Shown: positions 35,194 through 45,600 of the stretch, piece by piece
How the letters are laid out: each line of letters starts with the position of its first letter
Position numbering within the stretch: the first letter of the stretch is position 1
Assembly: GCA_036653535.1 (NCBI GenBank)
Contig: JAVVTR010000009.1
Location: forward strand, 1-64,000
Direction of reading: 5' to 3'
Source of the DNA: JAVVTR01 sp036653535
GTDB lineage: Bacteria; Bacteroidota; Bacteroidia; Bacteroidales; P3
DNA: 64,000 nucleotides
The notes under the pieces: model-generated
Told to the model about the DNA's origin: nothing
Database searches by the model: none
Seen by the model: only the letters and a program-made list of their open reading frames with translations
Translations under genes and position numbers: made by a program

Positions 35194-35793
35194 ATGAAAT
35201 CAAAAAGTAGTATAATAATTTTAGTAATAGTTGGAATCATCGTAGTAATAGGACTATGGATAGGTTCGGCTTATAATGGATTAGTAAAAAATGATGAGGG
35301 CGTAAGTAGTGCTTGGGCTCAAGTAGAAAATGTTTACCAAAGAAGATCGGATTTGATACCAAATTTGGTTAATACTGTCAAAGGTTCTGCCGATTTTGAG
35401 CGTTCCACTTTGCAGGCAGTAGTAGATGCACGTGCAACGGCTACCCAAACAAAAGTGGATCCATCGAAGTTAAATGAGCAAAATATGGCTGCTTTTGAAA
35501 AGGCGCAAGATGGATTAAGCTCTGCTTTAGGGCGCTTATTAATGGTAGTGGAACGTTATCCCGATTTGAAAGCCAACCAAAATTTTAGAGATTTACAAAC
35601 GCAGTTGGAGTCGACAGAAAATAGAATTACGGTAGAACGCAAAAAATTTAACGATATTGTGCGGGTTTACAATACCAATATTCGTAAGTTTCCACGTAAT
35701 GTAATAGCAGGTATGTTTGGTTTTGATAAGAAAGCGTATTTTAAGGCAGAAGAAAAAGCGGCAACGGCGCCTGCTGTAGATTTTAAATTCTAA
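35194..35793 (+). CDS. lemA: LemA family membrane protein
   Basis: The 199-residue protein has one N-terminal membrane helix (IIILVIVGIIVVIGLWIGSA) and the LemA domain: YNGLVKNDEGVSSAWAQVEN, then VYQRRSDLIPNLVNTVKG, and later FNDIVRVYNTNIRKFPRNVI. LemA proteins are long helical, membrane-anchored, and of unclear biochemical role. It is followed at 5 bp by one TPM-domain gene and then a second, a common trio in Bacteroidetes, so the products probably work together in the envelope. Confidence 0.92.
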   Translation: MKSKSSIIILVIVGIIVVIGLWIGSAYNGLVKNDEGVSSAWAQVENVYQRRSDLIPNLVNTVKGSADFERSTLQAVVDARATATQTKVDPSKLNEQNMAAFEKAQDGLSSALGRLLMVVERYPDLKANQNFRDLQTQLESTENRITVERKKFNDIVRVYNTNIRKFPRNVIAGMFGFDKKAYFKAEEKAATAPAVDFKF

Positions 35794-35798
35794 GGAAT

Positions 35799-36236
35799 AT
35801 GAGTGCATCGGATCTCTTCACGGTAGAAGAAAAAAAGCAAATAAAAGAAGCTATTATTCGTTCGGAATTAAATACTTCGGGGGAAATTAGTGTACATGTA
35901 GATCGTCTTTGCAAGGAAGATGTTTTAGATCATGCGGCTTGGTTATTTAAAAAGAAGAAGATGGATAGAACCGCTCTTAGAAACGGGGTTCTTCTTTACA
36001 TAGCTTTAGAATCTAAAAAAATGGCGATTATAGGAGATCAAGGAATTAATGCCATAGTGCCGAAAAACTTTTGGGAAGCTACCAAAGATAAAATGATGCA
36101 GTCTTTTAAGCAAGGATTAGTAACGGAAGGAATAGTGGCAGCGGTTTTGGAAGTTGGCGTTTTGTTGAAAGATTTTTTCCCTTATCAAAAGGGCGATATA
36201 AATGAATTGTCGGACGATATGACATTCGATAAATAA
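35799..36236 (+). CDS. TPM-domain protein, soluble form
   Basis: The 145-residue protein consists almost only of a TPM domain (formerly DUF477; TLP18.3/Psb32/MOLO-1 type): FTVEEKKQIKEAIIRSELNT, then SGEISVHV, and RNGVLLYIALESKKMAIIGD. It has no signal peptide or clear membrane helix; a weak hydrophobic stretch (TEGIVAAVLEVGVLL) occurs near the C terminus. It lies between lemA and the membrane-anchored TPM gene, with 5 and 6 bp gaps. Confidence 0.85.
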   Translation: MSASDLFTVEEKKQIKEAIIRSELNTSGEISVHVDRLCKEDVLDHAAWLFKKKKMDRTALRNGVLLYIALESKKMAIIGDQGINAIVPKNFWEATKDKMMQSFKQGLVTEGIVAAVLEVGVLLKDFFPYQKGDINELSDDMTFDK

Positions 36237-36242
36237 TAGAGA

Positions 36243-37112
36243 ATGAAAATGATAAAAAGGAAATGTAGCCCTAAACACTTACTGTTATTTCTGTTCTTTT
36301 TAGTTACTTTGAATTTTTGTGGCTTTTCTATGGAAAGAGGAGGGGCAAATACAGAAGACTTATCTTCTGTGCAGATGGAGGTTATACCCCCAAAGCCTAA
36401 TCCAGCCCATTTGGTAAATGATTATGCCGGTGTGTTTTCCATGGATCAAATCAGAGATTTAGAACAAAAATTAGTAGCTTTTAATGATACTACGTCTAAC
36501 CAGATTACCTTGCTAACGGTTAGTGATTTAGGTGATTACGATCCGGCGCAATTTGCTTATGAAGTGGGCGAAAAATGGGGCGTGGGCAATAAAAAATACA
36601 ATAATGGAATTGTTCTTTTAATTAAGCCTAAGAATGAAACCAAAGGGCAGGTGTTTATAGCTCCTGGTTATGGGCTTGAGGCTGCTTTACCCGATATTAC
36701 CTGTAAGCAAATTATTGAAAATGAAATGATTCCTCACTTTCGTGAAAACGATTATTATGGTGGAGTAGTGCAGGCTTTGCAAATTATTATGCCTTTGGCT
36801 TCCGGGGAAATTAGCTCGGAGGAATATGCGAATAAAAAAGGAGGCGGTTCTATTGCTGCCATTGCTGCCCTGTTGTTTTTTGTAGTAATGATTATTGTTT
36901 TTGTAGTAGGAGCTAAAAAGGATAAAGGAAATCATTTTGATGGGGGAAACGACTCTGGTTTATCGCCTCTTTTAGCGGCGTGGATGCTTTCTTCTGCAGC
37001 GGGTAGAAATCACAGTGGTTCTTGGGGGGGATTTTCTGGTGGAGGAGGTGGTGGCTTCGGAGGATTTGGAGGCGGAGGCTTCGGAGGTGGCGGTGCTGGT
37101 GGAAGTTGGTAA
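36243..37112 (+). CDS. YgcG-type TPM-domain membrane protein with Gly-rich tail
   Basis: The 289-residue protein has a signal peptide (HLLLFLFFLVTLNFCGFS), an extracytoplasmic TPM domain (VNDYAGVFSMDQIRDLEQKL, then QITLLTVSDLGDYDP, NGIVLLIKP), a membrane helix (IAAIAALLFFVVMIIVFVVG) and a C-terminal tail made nearly only of glycine, serine and phenylalanine (GGGGGGFGGFGGGGFGGGG). This is the usual YgcG layout. It ends the lemA operon; the next gene has its own promoter that begins 5 bp after this stop. Confidence 0.88.
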   Translation: MKMIKRKCSPKHLLLFLFFLVTLNFCGFSMERGGANTEDLSSVQMEVIPPKPNPAHLVNDYAGVFSMDQIRDLEQKLVAFNDTTSNQITLLTVSDLGDYDPAQFAYEVGEKWGVGNKKYNNGIVLLIKPKNETKGQVFIAPGYGLEAALPDITCKQIIENEMIPHFRENDYYGGVVQALQIIMPLASGEISSEEYANKKGGGSIAAIAALLFFVVMIIVFVVGAKKDKGNHFDGGNDSGLSPLLAAWMLSSAAGRNHSGSWGGFSGGGGGGFGGFGGGGFGGGGAGGSW

Positions 37113-37117
37113 AAGTT

Positions 37118-37149
37118 TTTGAGCTTTTCCAACAATTTTTGTAATTTCG
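37118..37149 (+). promoter_or_regulatory. Promoter of the TPR regulator gene
   Basis: TTTG (37118-37121), exactly 20 nt, then TAATTTCG (37142-37149), one base from TAnnTTTG. The start of transcription would fall at about 37156, almost on the ATG at 37158. This makes the mRNA nearly leaderless and excludes the TTG at 37119 as the start. Confidence 0.65.
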
Positions 37150-37157
37150 CACGCAAT

Positions 37158-38936
37158 ATGCATAAATTACTTATTACCGCAGTATCGATTCTTTTGCTTT
37201 TAGGAAATGGGCTAAAAGCTTCTTCGTCTATAGATAGTATTCTCTATTATAATTCCGTAATAGAGGCTGATACTAATTCCGTTAATCAACAGTTTCTGAT
37301 TTTAGATAGGGCTATAGCTCTATCTAAACAAAAGGGAGATGTTTATCATTTAGCAAATTATGAGGTTCAAAAAGCAATTTCCTATATTAATTTGAACGAA
37401 TTTGGCAAGTCTGCTGCCATTTTGGAACGTTATTTACCTCTCTTAAAAAAGCAAATAAAAGATACTTCTGATAAGGTATGGATTGATTTATATTCGTTGG
37501 CACTAATAAATTTAATGCAATGCGATATTAGCCAAAGTGATATCCCATCGGCTATCCATAGGGTAAATACGATTTTGGAAGTTTGTGATATAAGGAAACC
37601 ATCCAAAGCGCTTCTTCGGGTATATAATGGTTATGGCGTTATTTATGCCATGCAACGTAAATATACCAAGGCAGAAGAACATTTTAAAAAGGCATGGGCT
37701 ATAGGAAAAGAATTAAAAGATTATAAAAATCAAGTTAGTGTACTTTTAAATTTCTCCAGCGTTTATTTGTCTCAAAAAAAAATTGAGGAAGCTTTGGTTA
37801 CCAGTTTGGAAGCATACAAAATGGTAAATAGCCATAAAATTGGTGGAAACAAGCTGGCTTTGGCTTTATCGAGAATGGCTAATACTTATTTGATTCTTGG
37901 ACAGTACAGTATGGCGGATAGGTATTATCTAATGGCATTAGAAGAGGTCAATAAATATCATAACATAAACTTAGAATATAGTATTAGTATTAATTATGCA
38001 CAAAGCCTCTTCTTTGCAGGAGAAAAACAGGCTATAGAAAAATCCAAGCATATTCTTTTGGATTTATTGCCGAAGATGAGCAAGGCTAATATGAAATCTA
38101 GCCAAGCCAATGTTGCTTATGTGCTTAAAGAAATATATAGGAAGGAACAAAACTACGAAAAAGCCTTGTATTATTCGGATATATATGTGACACAGAGTGG
38201 ATATGTTTATAAAAACGAAGCAAAAGAAAAAAAAGAGGCTTTTGATTATTTTAAAAATGTACAAGAAAAAAAAATAGCAGAACAAAACTTAGAATTAGCG
38301 AAAGCCAAGTTGGATAAACGTAATATCGGCCTCGCTTTTTTGTCGCTATTGGGGATATTAGCTCTTATTGCTATTGTTTTTATGGTTCGTCGTATTTTAC
38401 ATCAGTGCAAAGTAAATGAATTGATTAAAAGTAAAATGTTGCATAATGATAAAATTAATTCCGATCAAACGCAGCATTTGAAACAACAATTTGAAGATGA
38501 AATTAGTACGAAAAATAAAGAATTAACGGTTAATACATTAATGTTTGCTAAATTCACCGAACTAATTTCTTCCATTAATAAAAAATTGAAAGAATTAAAA
38601 ATTGCTTCCTCTCCGGATTCCAAAAGCAAACAAATTTTTTCAGAAATTGAAGATTTGCTCAAGCAATTTTCACCAGATCAAGGATGGAGTGAATTTGAAA
38701 CTTATTTTAAACAGGTAGATACGGAGTTTTTTAAAAATTTAAAGGGAAATTATCCTAACCTAACTCCTAATGAAAACCGACTTTGTGCACTTATTCATCT
38801 TAATATGAGTACCAAAGAAATTGCCTCTCTTACGCATCGTACTTTTCAGTCGATTAATATTGCAAAATTTCGTTTAAAAAAGAAAATGGGCTTAGAATCC
38901 GATCAAAGTTTATACGAAGCTCTATCTATACTTTAA
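37158..38936 (+). CDS. TPR protein with LuxR-type HTH (membrane-bound regulator)
   Basis: The protein (592 residues from this start) has a signal peptide or first membrane helix (LLITAVSILLLLGNG). Tetratricopeptide repeats follow across about residues 40-370 (for example GVIYAMQRKYTKAEEHFKKA, RMANTYLILGQYSMADRYYL). A membrane helix (IGLAFLSLLGILALIAIVFM) near residue 390 is followed by a coiled-coil segment and a C-terminal LuxR-like helix-turn-helix (LTPNENRLCALIHLNMSTKE, then IASLTHRTFQSINIAKFRLK). Such Bacteroidetes proteins place TPRs in the periplasm and the DNA-binding domain in the cytoplasm. The three T9SS cargo genes directly downstream are its likely targets, by position. Confidence 0.82.
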   Translation: MHKLLITAVSILLLLGNGLKASSSIDSILYYNSVIEADTNSVNQQFLILDRAIALSKQKGDVYHLANYEVQKAISYINLNEFGKSAAILERYLPLLKKQIKDTSDKVWIDLYSLALINLMQCDISQSDIPSAIHRVNTILEVCDIRKPSKALLRVYNGYGVIYAMQRKYTKAEEHFKKAWAIGKELKDYKNQVSVLLNFSSVYLSQKKIEEALVTSLEAYKMVNSHKIGGNKLALALSRMANTYLILGQYSMADRYYLMALEEVNKYHNINLEYSISINYAQSLFFAGEKQAIEKSKHILLDLLPKMSKANMKSSQANVAYVLKEIYRKEQNYEKALYYSDIYVTQSGYVYKNEAKEKKEAFDYFKNVQEKKIAEQNLELAKAKLDKRNIGLAFLSLLGILALIAIVFMVRRILHQCKVNELIKSKMLHNDKINSDQTQHLKQQFEDEISTKNKELTVNTLMFAKFTELISSINKKLKELKIASSPDSKSKQIFSEIEDLLKQFSPDQGWSEFETYFKQVDTEFFKNLKGNYPNLTPNENRLCALIHLNMSTKEIASLTHRTFQSINIAKFRLKKKMGLESDQSLYEALSIL

Positions 38937-38988
38937 ATGCTATTATTCTGTAACAAGCTGTAAATTACATAGCCGAGTTGCGTTGTAG

Positions 38989-38996
38989 TATATTTG
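38989..38996 (+). promoter_or_regulatory. -7 element of the T9SS cargo genes
   Basis: TATATTTG fits TAnnTTTG; at the -33 position the bases are TTAC, a half match. The leader to the first cargo gene would be about 130 nt. The weak -33 box would suit an activated promoter. Confidence 0.5.
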
Positions 38997-39133
38997 TAAT
39001 TGCAATTTAAAAGATGTAATACTATTGTAAGTTCGTGTTAAGCGAATGTTGTGCTATTTTTTTTGCAAATAGATGGATGAATTTTTGCTTTGTATATCGA
39101 GAATTTTATATATAAATTTAAAACTCCAAAAAG

Positions 39134-42100
39134 ATGAAAAAAAATTTCTATTTATTTTTTCTTTTCCTCTGCCTATATTTTCCAATGCAGGGACAAACAG
39201 ATTGCCCGGAGCCAACAAGTCCAACTAAAATTACCTTTACCACTATTAAATCGGATTATATTAGTGGAAAATTTCTAAGATCCGAATCCACGGCTAAGCA
39301 CTTGGTTTGCATAAGTACCTCTTCTGTTGCTCCAAACTTAGTAAATGACAGCGTTTATAAGCTTGGCGATAGTATTGGAGAGGCAAGAGTAATAACGTGC
39401 AGTAATACTACAGGAAAAGTAGGATCCAGTGTTTCTTTTAATTCCGGTTCGAGTATTTCTTTGACTTCCTCTACTCGCTATTATTTTTATGTTTACAGTA
39501 GAATAGATGCCAACGAATGTCTTCATCCTAAATGGTGCTCGATCCCGTTGTGTGGAGATACGCTTACGCTTTTTGGAGCCCCCACATTAGAGACATATAG
39601 TGATAGCAACACGGTAAATATAAATCTTGTGGCTAATTCGGAAAATAGTGATATTCTTCTGTTGGGAAGCGAAATTCCTTATCCCTATTTTTCCTATTAT
39701 ACTATATCTGGAAACAAAGGAGTAGGCGATAGCATAGGAAGTGATCTCCCTGGTTATATTGTACTCTATAAAGGACCGGCAAAAGCATTGTCGTTTCCTC
39801 ATTTAAAGAAAAATACTTCCTATTTTTATGTTGCTTGGAGTTTTAAAAATGAAAATACAGAGCAACCCATTTATTCCACTAATTTCGTGGAAGAGAAAGC
39901 GCATACTCAAGCTGCAATTCCTCTTTATTGGGATATGTTAACAGAAATTCCTTCTGGACTACCTGCCGGTTGGAGTACAAATTTCAACAATGTATCTCCC
40001 CAAGCAAGCAGTAATTTTTCTTTAAAGGAACCTTCAATAATGGACGGTATTACCGATTATTTAGATTATTCTCGCATTTTGATAGCTCGCTATAATGTAG
40101 GATCGCAAAGTGATGCAGATCTTGCTTTAGTAAAAAGTGATATAATTACGCCTTGGGTGAAGCTAAATCAAGGACAGCATAGAATATTATTTTCTACTAT
40201 TTTTAATGTTTCTGGTAGTAAGGGCAATGCTCCTTACATTCTTAGTGCTAACGATACTCTATTGGTTCAAATAGCAGAAAAAGGGAAAGACAATTGGAAT
40301 ACTATTTATACGGTAAGCTCTCAAAATCAAGGAGAATCCAGTGGTGGAACTTTTAGTCAAAGAATGGCAAATTTTAATGGATATGATGCTAAAATAGTTC
40401 ATTTTCGATTTTTATATACCACTAATGGTAAAAACAATCTTCTATTAAGTAAAATAAAAGTAGAAGAAACACCCTCTTGCGATTATCCGATTAAAGTAAT
40501 TTTGGTCAAGGATAGTATTAACGAGAATAAAGCCCTTATTCAATGGGTAGATAATAACTTATTTCCATCGGAAGCCTACTACTTGAGCTATTCTTCCGAT
40601 AATGGAGCTACGTGGTCTGTAGGCGAAAAAGCAACTAACAATCCAGCATATATTCATGACTTACCTTTCTATACTTCTATTATGGTAAGGGTGGCTGCGA
40701 TATGTGATGCGGAAAGTCAAAGTATTTATTCCGAGCCATCTAAGGTATTTGTTACTAAGGCTGGTATACCATTTTTTGAAAATTTCAATGCTGTTGGTAG
40801 CGATGCCCCTACTTATTGGGTCTTAAAAAAAGATACATTGAAAGAGGAGGGTCAAGTGGAGATGCCTTCGGAATATGATATTTATCCACTTGGTGGAATA
40901 TCTTGGATGCGAGCTAATTGGAGGAATATTTCTCCCCTTAATTATGCTATTCGTTCCAGTTTTAGTAATACGAATCCGTGTTCTTGGATAGTATCTCCGG
41001 CCTTGGATCTTGGAGAAAAAACGGTAAAGCCACATCTTTCCTTTGATTTTGCTCTTATGAATAGGTCGGATCAACTTACAGTGGATTCTGTAAATGATCA
41101 GGCTCGTTTTGTTGTTCTTATTTCCACCGATGGAGGAAAAACTTTTAACTCTAAAAATATTATTGATTCGTGGGGAAAAGGAAGTAGCAAGGCGCTAAAA
41201 AATTTGGATAGTATTCACTGTCAATATGATCTTTCTAATTATTCTAAAAAAATTGCCATTGGTTTTTATACAGAAAAGTTAAATAATATACAATTGATGA
41301 AACTAGGTATTCATGTAGATAATTTTAAAATTGATTACAGTTGTCATGAACCTTCTAATTTATTAGTTTCCAGTATAGGACAAGATTCTGTGATCTTATC
41401 TTGGAATGGGGAAGCTACAGAATATAAACTTCGTTATCGTCAAACGGAGAAAGAGTCTTATCAAACGGTATTGGTAAATGGAAATAATTATATTTTACGT
41501 TCTCTAAAAGATAAAACCTCTTATACTTGGAGTGTTTCTGCTTTTTGTAGTCTTACCGATAGTAGCAATTACACCCCTAATACCTCTTTCCAAACATTAG
41601 AAATTCCTAATTGCGATACTATCACTAATTCCAAAGTACGTATAGCTGGAAAAAACTATATGCAACTTACCTGGCAAGGGAATGCAGCACATTATATTGT
41701 TGCTTATCGTTTGCAAGGAACTTCCACTTGGGATTCGGTTCAAACGGACACTAATATTGTAAATATAGAATCATTAAAACATTCAACAAACTATGAATAT
41801 AAAATTCAAGCTTGGTGTAGTAAAGACGGCTCTTCTATTAGTGCATGGACCGCTCCTAAAGTTTTCACCACGCTCTTAGCTTGTCTTTGTCCGGAAAATG
41901 TTCATATTTGCTACTATAATTGGACTTCCGTGAAGATCGCTTTCGTTTCGCAAGCACCCAATACTATTCTTGCATACAAGGAAGAAGCAGATACAAAATG
42001 GAATTATTTTTTGGCTCACACTGCAGATACACTAGAATTACTTGGACTTCAGCCAAATACGGCTCAATTGTTTAAGGTGGCTGCTATTTGCGAGAGTGCC

Positions 42101-42673
42101 GATACCAGCGTATGGTCGGAAGTTCTAAAAATAACTACTCCTTCTATGCCGGAGTGTTATGCCCCCCAAAATTTAAAAACGGAAAGTATTACGGCTACTA
42201 CTGTAAATTTTTCTTGGACGTCTTCTCCTGCACATATAAACTATAGTATTGCTTACAAGGCAATTGGGAAAACAAGAGGCGATACTATTGGAAATATTGT
42301 TGGAACCTCCTATAACTTAAGCGGCTTACAAGCGAATACTCCTTATTCTTGGGCCGTACGTGGAAACTGCGATATGATAGTGAGCCCTTGGAATTCCTCC
42401 ACCTTTAAAACTTCCGCTTTAGCTTCGGAATCGGAGATTCTAAGGACCAATTTTAAGGTCTTTGCCGATAAAGGACATATTTCCATACAAAATCCGAATC
42501 AATACAAAATTGAAAAAATAGAATTATATAATGTTTTAGGACAATCTATCGCTTCTTACATAATTGCTTCTAATGAAAATATATTGATTCCTATAAATAT
42601 ATCGGAACGTATTATTCTATTGCGATTATTTGCAGAAAATAGGATTATTACTTATAAATTAAGTCTTCAATAA
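39134..42673 (+). CDS. Large secreted fibronectin type III protein, T9SS cargo
   Basis: The 1179-residue protein has a signal peptide ending at YFPMQGQ. Two or more cleaved-adhesin/choice-of-anchor-like sandwich domains follow (around residues 270-450, ILIARYNVGSQSDADLALVK, and 540-740, CSWIVSPALDLGEKTVKPHL). At least four fibronectin type III repeats are visible between about 745 and 1100, each with a CYAPQNLK/ANTPYSWAVRGNC-type pattern. The last 80 residues (FKVFADKGHISIQNPNQYKI, then IELYNVLGQSIASYII) form a type A sorting domain, somewhat degenerate. It is probably a surface adhesin or matrix protein; no catalytic motif is seen. Confidence 0.75.
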   Translation: MKKNFYLFFLFLCLYFPMQGQTDCPEPTSPTKITFTTIKSDYISGKFLRSESTAKHLVCISTSSVAPNLVNDSVYKLGDSIGEARVITCSNTTGKVGSSVSFNSGSSISLTSSTRYYFYVYSRIDANECLHPKWCSIPLCGDTLTLFGAPTLETYSDSNTVNINLVANSENSDILLLGSEIPYPYFSYYTISGNKGVGDSIGSDLPGYIVLYKGPAKALSFPHLKKNTSYFYVAWSFKNENTEQPIYSTNFVEEKAHTQAAIPLYWDMLTEIPSGLPAGWSTNFNNVSPQASSNFSLKEPSIMDGITDYLDYSRILIARYNVGSQSDADLALVKSDIITPWVKLNQGQHRILFSTIFNVSGSKGNAPYILSANDTLLVQIAEKGKDNWNTIYTVSSQNQGESSGGTFSQRMANFNGYDAKIVHFRFLYTTNGKNNLLLSKIKVEETPSCDYPIKVILVKDSINENKALIQWVDNNLFPSEAYYLSYSSDNGATWSVGEKATNNPAYIHDLPFYTSIMVRVAAICDAESQSIYSEPSKVFVTKAGIPFFENFNAVGSDAPTYWVLKKDTLKEEGQVEMPSEYDIYPLGGISWMRANWRNISPLNYAIRSSFSNTNPCSWIVSPALDLGEKTVKPHLSFDFALMNRSDQLTVDSVNDQARFVVLISTDGGKTFNSKNIIDSWGKGSSKALKNLDSIHCQYDLSNYSKKIAIGFYTEKLNNIQLMKLGIHVDNFKIDYSCHEPSNLLVSSIGQDSVILSWNGEATEYKLRYRQTEKESYQTVLVNGNNYILRSLKDKTSYTWSVSAFCSLTDSSNYTPNTSFQTLEIPNCDTITNSKVRIAGKNYMQLTWQGNAAHYIVAYRLQGTSTWDSVQTDTNIVNIESLKHSTNYEYKIQAWCSKDGSSISAWTAPKVFTTLLACLCPENVHICYYNWTSVKIAFVSQAPNTILAYKEEADTKWNYFLAHTADTLELLGLQPNTAQLFKVAAICESADTSVWSEVLKITTPSMPECYAPQNLKTESITATTVNFSWTSSPAHINYSIAYKAIGKTRGDTIGNIVGTSYNLSGLQANTPYSWAVRGNCDMIVSPWNSSTFKTSALASESEILRTNFKVFADKGHISIQNPNQYKIEKIELYNVLGQSIASYIIASNENILIPINISERIILLRLFAENRIITYKLSLQ

Positions 42674-42692
42674 AATCAAACATATACAGAAA

Positions 42693-45600
42693 ATGAAAAT
42701 ATATAAAATGAAAAAAATAATTTATTTATCTATTTGTTTTTCTTGTTGTTTGCCTTTGCAGAGGATAGAAGCGCAAGGGGTTAAAGCAATTGCAAGGGCA
42801 ACAATAATAGAATATCCAGAAAATCGAATTAGAGCTACCGTTTTATCGAGAAACGGACAATATGCAGTTCTTCCAAGTAGCGATGGAATAGATGTTTTAG
42901 ATTTAAAAGCAAATAAGAAAACTACTTATCTTAGAAAAGATATATCTGTTATTACAGGAGTTGCAGATAATGGTATTATGTGTGGGCATTTAAATTTAAA
43001 TCCAGATGGAGAAAGCTTTGGTTTGCCTCGCGTTTATAGAAATGGGGTATGGCAAAACTTGGGGCTTTCTTACAATGCTATACGTACGGATTGGCCGGAA
43101 TTTAATTTTTGGAGATACTTATATCCGGTAGGTATTAGTTCGGATGGAAGTAAAATAGTAGGTCAGTTAACTTATGATGGTACTTGGGTTGAAGCGGAAG
43201 GAGGCGGATATGTTTTAAATATTCGTAGAGGGGGAGCGATATGGGACGAAAATGGAAAATTAGATAGTGTAAAGGGATATGAATTTCGTTCTATTTCCGG
43301 TAATGGAAAAGTACTTGGGACCCAAGATGGACGCATACTTAGAAACGATAGTCTTATTGTATTAAGTGGCGTGGAGGATGATATGACCACGTTTATCAAT
43401 GAGAATGGAGATAAAGCGTTATTGCGTAATCCTTATGCCGTATTAGGATATACGGCAAGAATTTGGGAGAATGGGAAAAAAGATTTGTTGCAAATACCCT
43501 TAATTAAAGGATATATAAATTGCAGAAGTATAGCAATGAGTGAAAATGGCTTTGTAGTGGGCTATGTGCAAAAAGAAGAAGATTTTTTAAAGCGTTCCAG
43601 CATTTGGAGCGAAAAAATGGGGAATGTATTTTTATCGGATTATTTAAAGGAATTGTATGGTTTAGATTCTTTACCTTGGTTATATGAATGTTACAATATC
43701 TCTGCCGATGGAAAGGTAATGATAGGCACTATTAGTAATGAAAATTATAATGTGCATCCTTGCATAATAAAGATAACAGGAGAACCTTTATTATCACGTC
43801 CTATGAATTTGATCGCTAAGGGGGTTTATAATAAGCCTAAGGCTCGTTTACTTTGGGAAAAGCCTATTTATTGCGGAAAAGATCCTGTAAATTACAGAGT
43901 GTACCGTAATGGAAAGCAAATTGCAGAATTTCCGGCCACTATTTTTTCTCATATAGACTCCCTCTCTAATAATGGCGAACAAAGCTATACCGTTACAGCC
44001 GTCTACGATAATGGAGAATCTGCCCCTACGGATGCACAAAGAGTAAATATTCTTGGAGCCAACGAATGTCAACCTATTCGTTTTTTTGCTCATACTTTGG
44101 TTTATAATCGTAACGTGAATTTATATTGGCATTTGCCTACCGCTAACCTTGCTGACAAGAAAAACGAGATAGAAAATAAACCTGTTAAAAATTCCTCTAA
44201 TTACCTTGCCGTAGATACGAATAATCCGTGGGAAGAAGTAATGAAAGTAGGCAATTATAGCTTGGCAGGTTCTTATAATATGATGGATTATTCTCGTGTT
44301 TGTATTGTTAGAGTTGGAGATTATTATTATACTTCTACCGAATTTATGGTTCCTCTATATAAAAGTGATTTAGAGTTTAGAACTACAGAAGAATTAAAAT
44401 TTCCTAATGGACAAAATTGTCCGTTTTCTGTAGATATGACTACCGATGGAACCTATATTTACGGAGTAAAAAATGCAAGTAAACTGATCACGGTAATAGA
44501 TCCGGAAGTTCCTGCTGTAGTAAAACAAATTAGTATTAAAAACGATTCCATTCACGAATTAAGACATATCGCTTACGTGCCTGAATTAGACAATGGGAAA
44601 GGAGGATTTGCTGCCGGAGATTGGAGCTCTAATGCTTTTTATAGAATGGATGGAACCAAAATAGAAGATGGCGTAAAAGTGGAATATTGTGAGGGGATGA
44701 CCTATTTGGACGGTAAACTCTATGCCTCTCAGCAAAGTGGAAAAAAATTTGTACAAGTGATAGAACATGATATAAAAACGAAAAAAGCGACTGGACTTGT
44801 TTTTGATGCAGCTAATTATCCGGATTATTTAAAAAATATGGAAAACGCACCTATTTTTGCTGGTGGTATTTGTACCACTTACTTAGAAGATAGTACGCTT
44901 TGTTTGGCGCAAATGGTTCGTTGTAATCAAGCGTATCGTTCGGTACTTTTACATGAATTACACCCTTCTCCCCAAGTAAAAGGGTATAATGTGTATAAAG
45001 ATGGGGTTTTAATAACAAAAACGCCTATTGTAGAGAGAAATTTTACTTCTATTGAATATAATCCGGGTACCTATGTATATCAGGTTACTCCATTGAAAGA
45101 AAGTGGTTGTGAAGGACCTAAATCCGACAGTATTATAGTTACCATTCAGGCTCTTGGTACTTGTTATCCAGTTACGAATATAAAGGCGGTAGAATCCGAT
45201 AAAAATATGAACCTTAGTTTTGATCTTCCTAAAGAAAATGGAAATTCTCAAATTCAAGGATTTAATATTTATAGGGATGGAGATCTTTTAAATGAGGAAT
45301 TAGTAACTAAATTGCGTTATCAAGATAAAAACAGGGCCAAAGGAGAATATTTATATCGCATAGAAGCTTTCTATGATAATTCTTGCGTTGCTTCAGATAG
45401 CATATTAGCAGTGGTTACCTACGATGGTATATGTGGACCTATTAATAATTTAAATCTTACTTCTACGCAAATAGCGAATAAACCCGCTAAGTTTAATGTA
45501 AGCGCCCACTGGGAACTTCCTTATTTTGAAGCACCATTATCTATTACTTATGCTTCCGACGCAACAGAGGGGGTAATGGGACTGCCCGATGGAGGGGATT